Positions 5,872 through 7,434 of a stretch of DNA of 7,434 nucleotides are shown here, piece after piece. The position numbers and the translations under genes are program-made. Position 1 is the first letter of the stretch, and the number at the start of each line of letters is the position of its first letter. Under the pieces are notes generated by a model that worked only from the letters and a program-made list of their open reading frames with translations, made no database searches and was not told where the DNA came from. The stretch spans positions 1-7,434 of the forward strand of contig JAPTWR010000167.1 in assembly GCA_028065135.1 (NCBI GenBank). The letters are read 5' to 3'. This DNA comes from Acidithiobacillus sp. GTDB taxonomy: Bacteria; Pseudomonadota; Gammaproteobacteria; Acidithiobacillales; Acidithiobacillaceae.

Positions 5872-7158
5872 TCACGGAGTTAACAACCCAGCCTGCTCGA
5901 TCAGCGCATCATTTAGTTTCAAGAGCTTAGAGACATCGTAGCTACCGTTTCGCAGCAGATCGTCGGACTGATCATAGAAATGCTTTGAATAGGAATCTTT
6001 GTAATCCAACACCCCATGCCATGCGCCGATGTCCTTTTTGAAGTTGCTCCATGTGACTTGGGGGGGCGGATATTGATCCAAACGAAGGTCGAGATAGCAT
6101 TCAATCGCGGCGGCTCGTCCATTGATATCAGAAACGCTAACGCCCTCTGGGCCGAGGGTCGCGAATTCTCTAAAGTCTTCAAGATCGGGTAAGAGCATCG
6201 CACGCATATTGCCAGGTAGTGTCAGTTTTTCGAGCTTTCGATAAGCGTCAACGCCCTCCGCGTCGTTGTCGAAAACGAATAAGACCTGATTGAGAACGTC
6301 AATTCGCAAAAGCCCTTCTGCGAATTTGACGAGATTGCCGGTTCCCCAGAAATGATGGCGTTCATTGACATCCACGAAATTGAAAAAATCGGCCACGTCC
6401 GGGCGTAGGATATCGAGCGACCGTCGAATGATGCGTGCGTCGGATACTCCCTCGGTTGCGATCAGAACCTTTTGCTTTTGCTGCGCACCTGGCAGGAACG
6501 CCTCACGTTGAACCCACCCGGCATGGACAATAGAGCCAAAGGCCCATGTGACTTCCACTTCAGCATTGGCTGCATTCAGGGCAAAGACTCGAAGCATCGA
6601 CTCCGCGCTCAGAATGCAAACTCTCGCGGAGAGGAAGCTGGTTTCGGACCAATAAGAATCAGAGTTATCGGTCCATGGAATCCGATCAAATTCGTCGATA
6701 TCGGCGGCAAACCGTCCCTGTGATAACATGTCTCGGTCTGGCGTTTCGTACTCGATATAACCGCTCTTCAGATCGCTTAGCGGATAGCGGCAGGCTAGAT
6801 TGCAGAATTCTTCAAACGAGAGATACTCGTATTTCTTCTCTTCTAGCTCGCTATAGCTATCCAGCTCTACCGCTTCCGCGACTACCGCTTGATATTCGGC
6901 GCGTGCGGCTTCAAGTGTGAAGCCGAGTATCTCAAGACGAGGCAAGATGCGAGAAAGTGTTCTAGCAAAAAGTTCCTCGGCTTCGTCAAGCTCCCCCATT
7001 TCTTCAGGATGTTCTTCGTAAGAACCATAAGCTATTGGGTCCATATTGCGGTCAAATAGATCACCTTCCTGAAACAAGAATCCGTAATCTATCCCCATGT
7101 GGTTTTTGGAATACGATAGGGACACGTTACCAATGCAGAGCTCTATGGAAGTTCCCAT
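5872..7158 (-). CDS. HEPN/Toprim-type protein, candidate defence effector
   Basis: This 428-residue protein has two parts. Residues 1 to about 225 resemble the HEPN/Toprim-associated N-terminal domain: it opens MGTSIELCIGNVSLSYSKNHMGIDYGFLFQ and continues with acidic helices. Residues about 228-330 form a Toprim-like domain with VLIATEGVSDARIIRRSL (catalytic-type Glu236) and VLFVFDNDAEGVDAY (Asp297 and Asp299), the metal-binding acidic pattern of topoisomerases, primases and OLD nucleases. The C-terminal 100 residues are helical and unassigned. I see no classic HEPN R-x4-6-H motif. Proteins of this layout are predicted nucleic-acid-targeting effectors in anti-phage defence, but activity is unproven. 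The start is an ATG with GGAG ten bases before. An attC lies 60 bp upstream in the same direction, so it is probably a cassette gene. Its own downstream attC is not seen; an IS110 fragment occupies that place, and the last few residues may derive from the junction. Confidence 0.72.
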   Translation of the reverse strand: MGTSIELCIGNVSLSYSKNHMGIDYGFLFQEGDLFDRNMDPIAYGSYEEHPEEMGELDEAEELFARTLSRILPRLEILGFTLEAARAEYQAVVAEAVELDSYSELEEKKYEYLSFEEFCNLACRYPLSDLKSGYIEYETPDRDMLSQGRFAADIDEFDRIPWTDNSDSYWSETSFLSARVCILSAESMLRVFALNAANAEVEVTWAFGSIVHAGWVQREAFLPGAQQKQKVLIATEGVSDARIIRRSLDILRPDVADFFNFVDVNERHHFWGTGNLVKFAEGLLRIDVLNQVLFVFDNDAEGVDAYRKLEKLTLPGNMRAMLLPDLEDFREFATLGPEGVSVSDINGRAAAIECYLDLRLDQYPPPQVTWSNFKKDIGAWHGVLDYKDSYSKHFYDQSDDLLRNGSYDVSKLLKLNDALIEQAGLLTP

Positions 7159-7218
7159 TTAGTAAGCGCTCCAGCCAAAATTTGAATTTTTCAGCCCATG
7201 GTTCATATGTTTAGTGAT

Positions 7219-7290
7219 GCCTAACGCTGAGCTAAAGGGCGCAATTGGAGCGCAGCGTAACTTGCGTCTATTTTGAGCGTTGTGTTAGGC
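7219..7290 (-). other. Integron attC site
   Basis: This is a 72-base attC with exact cores GCCTAAC and GTTAGGC at its ends (7219-7225 and 7284-7290). On the minus strand the order is R'' GCCTAAC, spacer ACAAC, L'' GCTCAAA (7278-7272), a variable middle, L' TTTAGC (7236-7231), spacer TCAGC and R' GTTAGGC. L'' carries one extra C compared with L', the typical unpaired base that sets strand polarity. This gives minus-strand orientation, with the crossover G-TT at 7225-7224 facing the HEPN/Toprim gene. The site would have closed the preceding cassette. Confidence 0.85.
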
Positions 7291-7308
7291 GTACCACATG
7301 ACCTTCCA

Positions 7309-7434
7309 GGCTCTTCGTCAGATTGAGTGGGTAGGGGGTAGAATGCTGTGGAGCAGTCGCGCCCTGAATAGGAGTTAGATGATGGTCCCGGAAGAACTGT
7401 TTTCTCTCGCGTTAGGATTGGTTCCGCCGTGGTT
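7309..7434 (+). mobile_element. ISL3-family insertion sequence, left end (partial)
   Basis: A GGCTCTTCG start at 7309, which I recall as typical of ISL3-family ends, precedes an ISL3-type transposase start by about 70 bases. The element begins 18 bases from the attC and runs off the window. The exact terminal base and target duplication cannot be confirmed without the other end. Confidence 0.6.
7379..7434 (+). CDS. ISL3-family transposase, N-terminal start (partial)
   Basis: The reading frame from ATG at 7379 gives MMVPEELFSLALGLVPPW, matching the N-terminus of ISL3-family DDE transposases (ELF-x-xAL-x-L-x-PPW). GGAG lies just upstream with normal spacing. The second ATG at 7382 is an alternative start. 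Only 18 codons are in the window, so intactness is unknown. Confidence 0.72.
   Translation, partial: MMVPEELFSLALGLVPPW

Noticed and set aside
5919..6203. Second minus-strand frame within the HEPN/Toprim gene
   Set aside because: It is an out-of-frame overlap inside a long coherent gene and has no ribosome site.

Overview
The window looks like proteobacterial accessory DNA of mixed origin. The evidence is a bacterial tRNA-Ser 3' end with encoded CCA, gene-cassette recombination (attC) sites, and fragments of IS110-, DUF4338- and ISL3-type mobile genes. I cannot name a genus from the sequence. Base composition shifts along the window: the left third (DUF3987 gene and flanks) is AT-richer, and the higBA to GST stretch is GC-richer. 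This fits assembly from several sources.

Left end (1-410): the window opens inside the 3' part of a group I self-splicing intron. Its 3' exon is the second half of a serine tRNA with an NGA anticodon. The tRNA 3' end is a classic integration site. Just beyond it are tandem GTATGCCA repeats, which may be integrase arm sites, and then the end of a two-gene integrated module. That module (411-2446, minus strand) pairs an AlpA-like DNA-binding protein with a DUF3987 (YfjI-like) protein. The two genes are coupled by an ATGA overlap and end at a clear terminator. The pair resembles the regulatory and replication part of P4-like satellites or small genomic islands. No integrase gene is visible.

Middle (2447-3255): about 800 bp with no convincing gene but many inverted repeats. 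One is a nested structure at 2762-2844 with two 12-bp stems followed by nine T's.

Right half (3256-7434): a cassette-like mosaic. On the plus strand there is a HigB/HigA toxin-antitoxin pair, a small two-helix membrane protein, a putative attC site and a beta-class-like glutathione S-transferase with Ser in place of the usual Cys10. A broken DUF4338 gene and a C-terminal scrap of an IS110 transposase (both minus strand) follow. Directly next to the IS110 scrap is a 428-residue HEPN/Toprim-type protein (minus strand), a candidate anti-phage or nucleic-acid-directed effector. It lies 60 bp downstream of a well-formed attC site that reads in the same direction, so it looks like a cassette gene. 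The window ends in the start of an ISL3-family transposase.

The two attC sites and their genes face opposite ways, so this appears to be pieces of more than one cassette array brought together by insertion sequences. Stability (higBA), detoxification (GST) and possible defence (HEPN/Toprim) genes together are typical of integron and island cargo.
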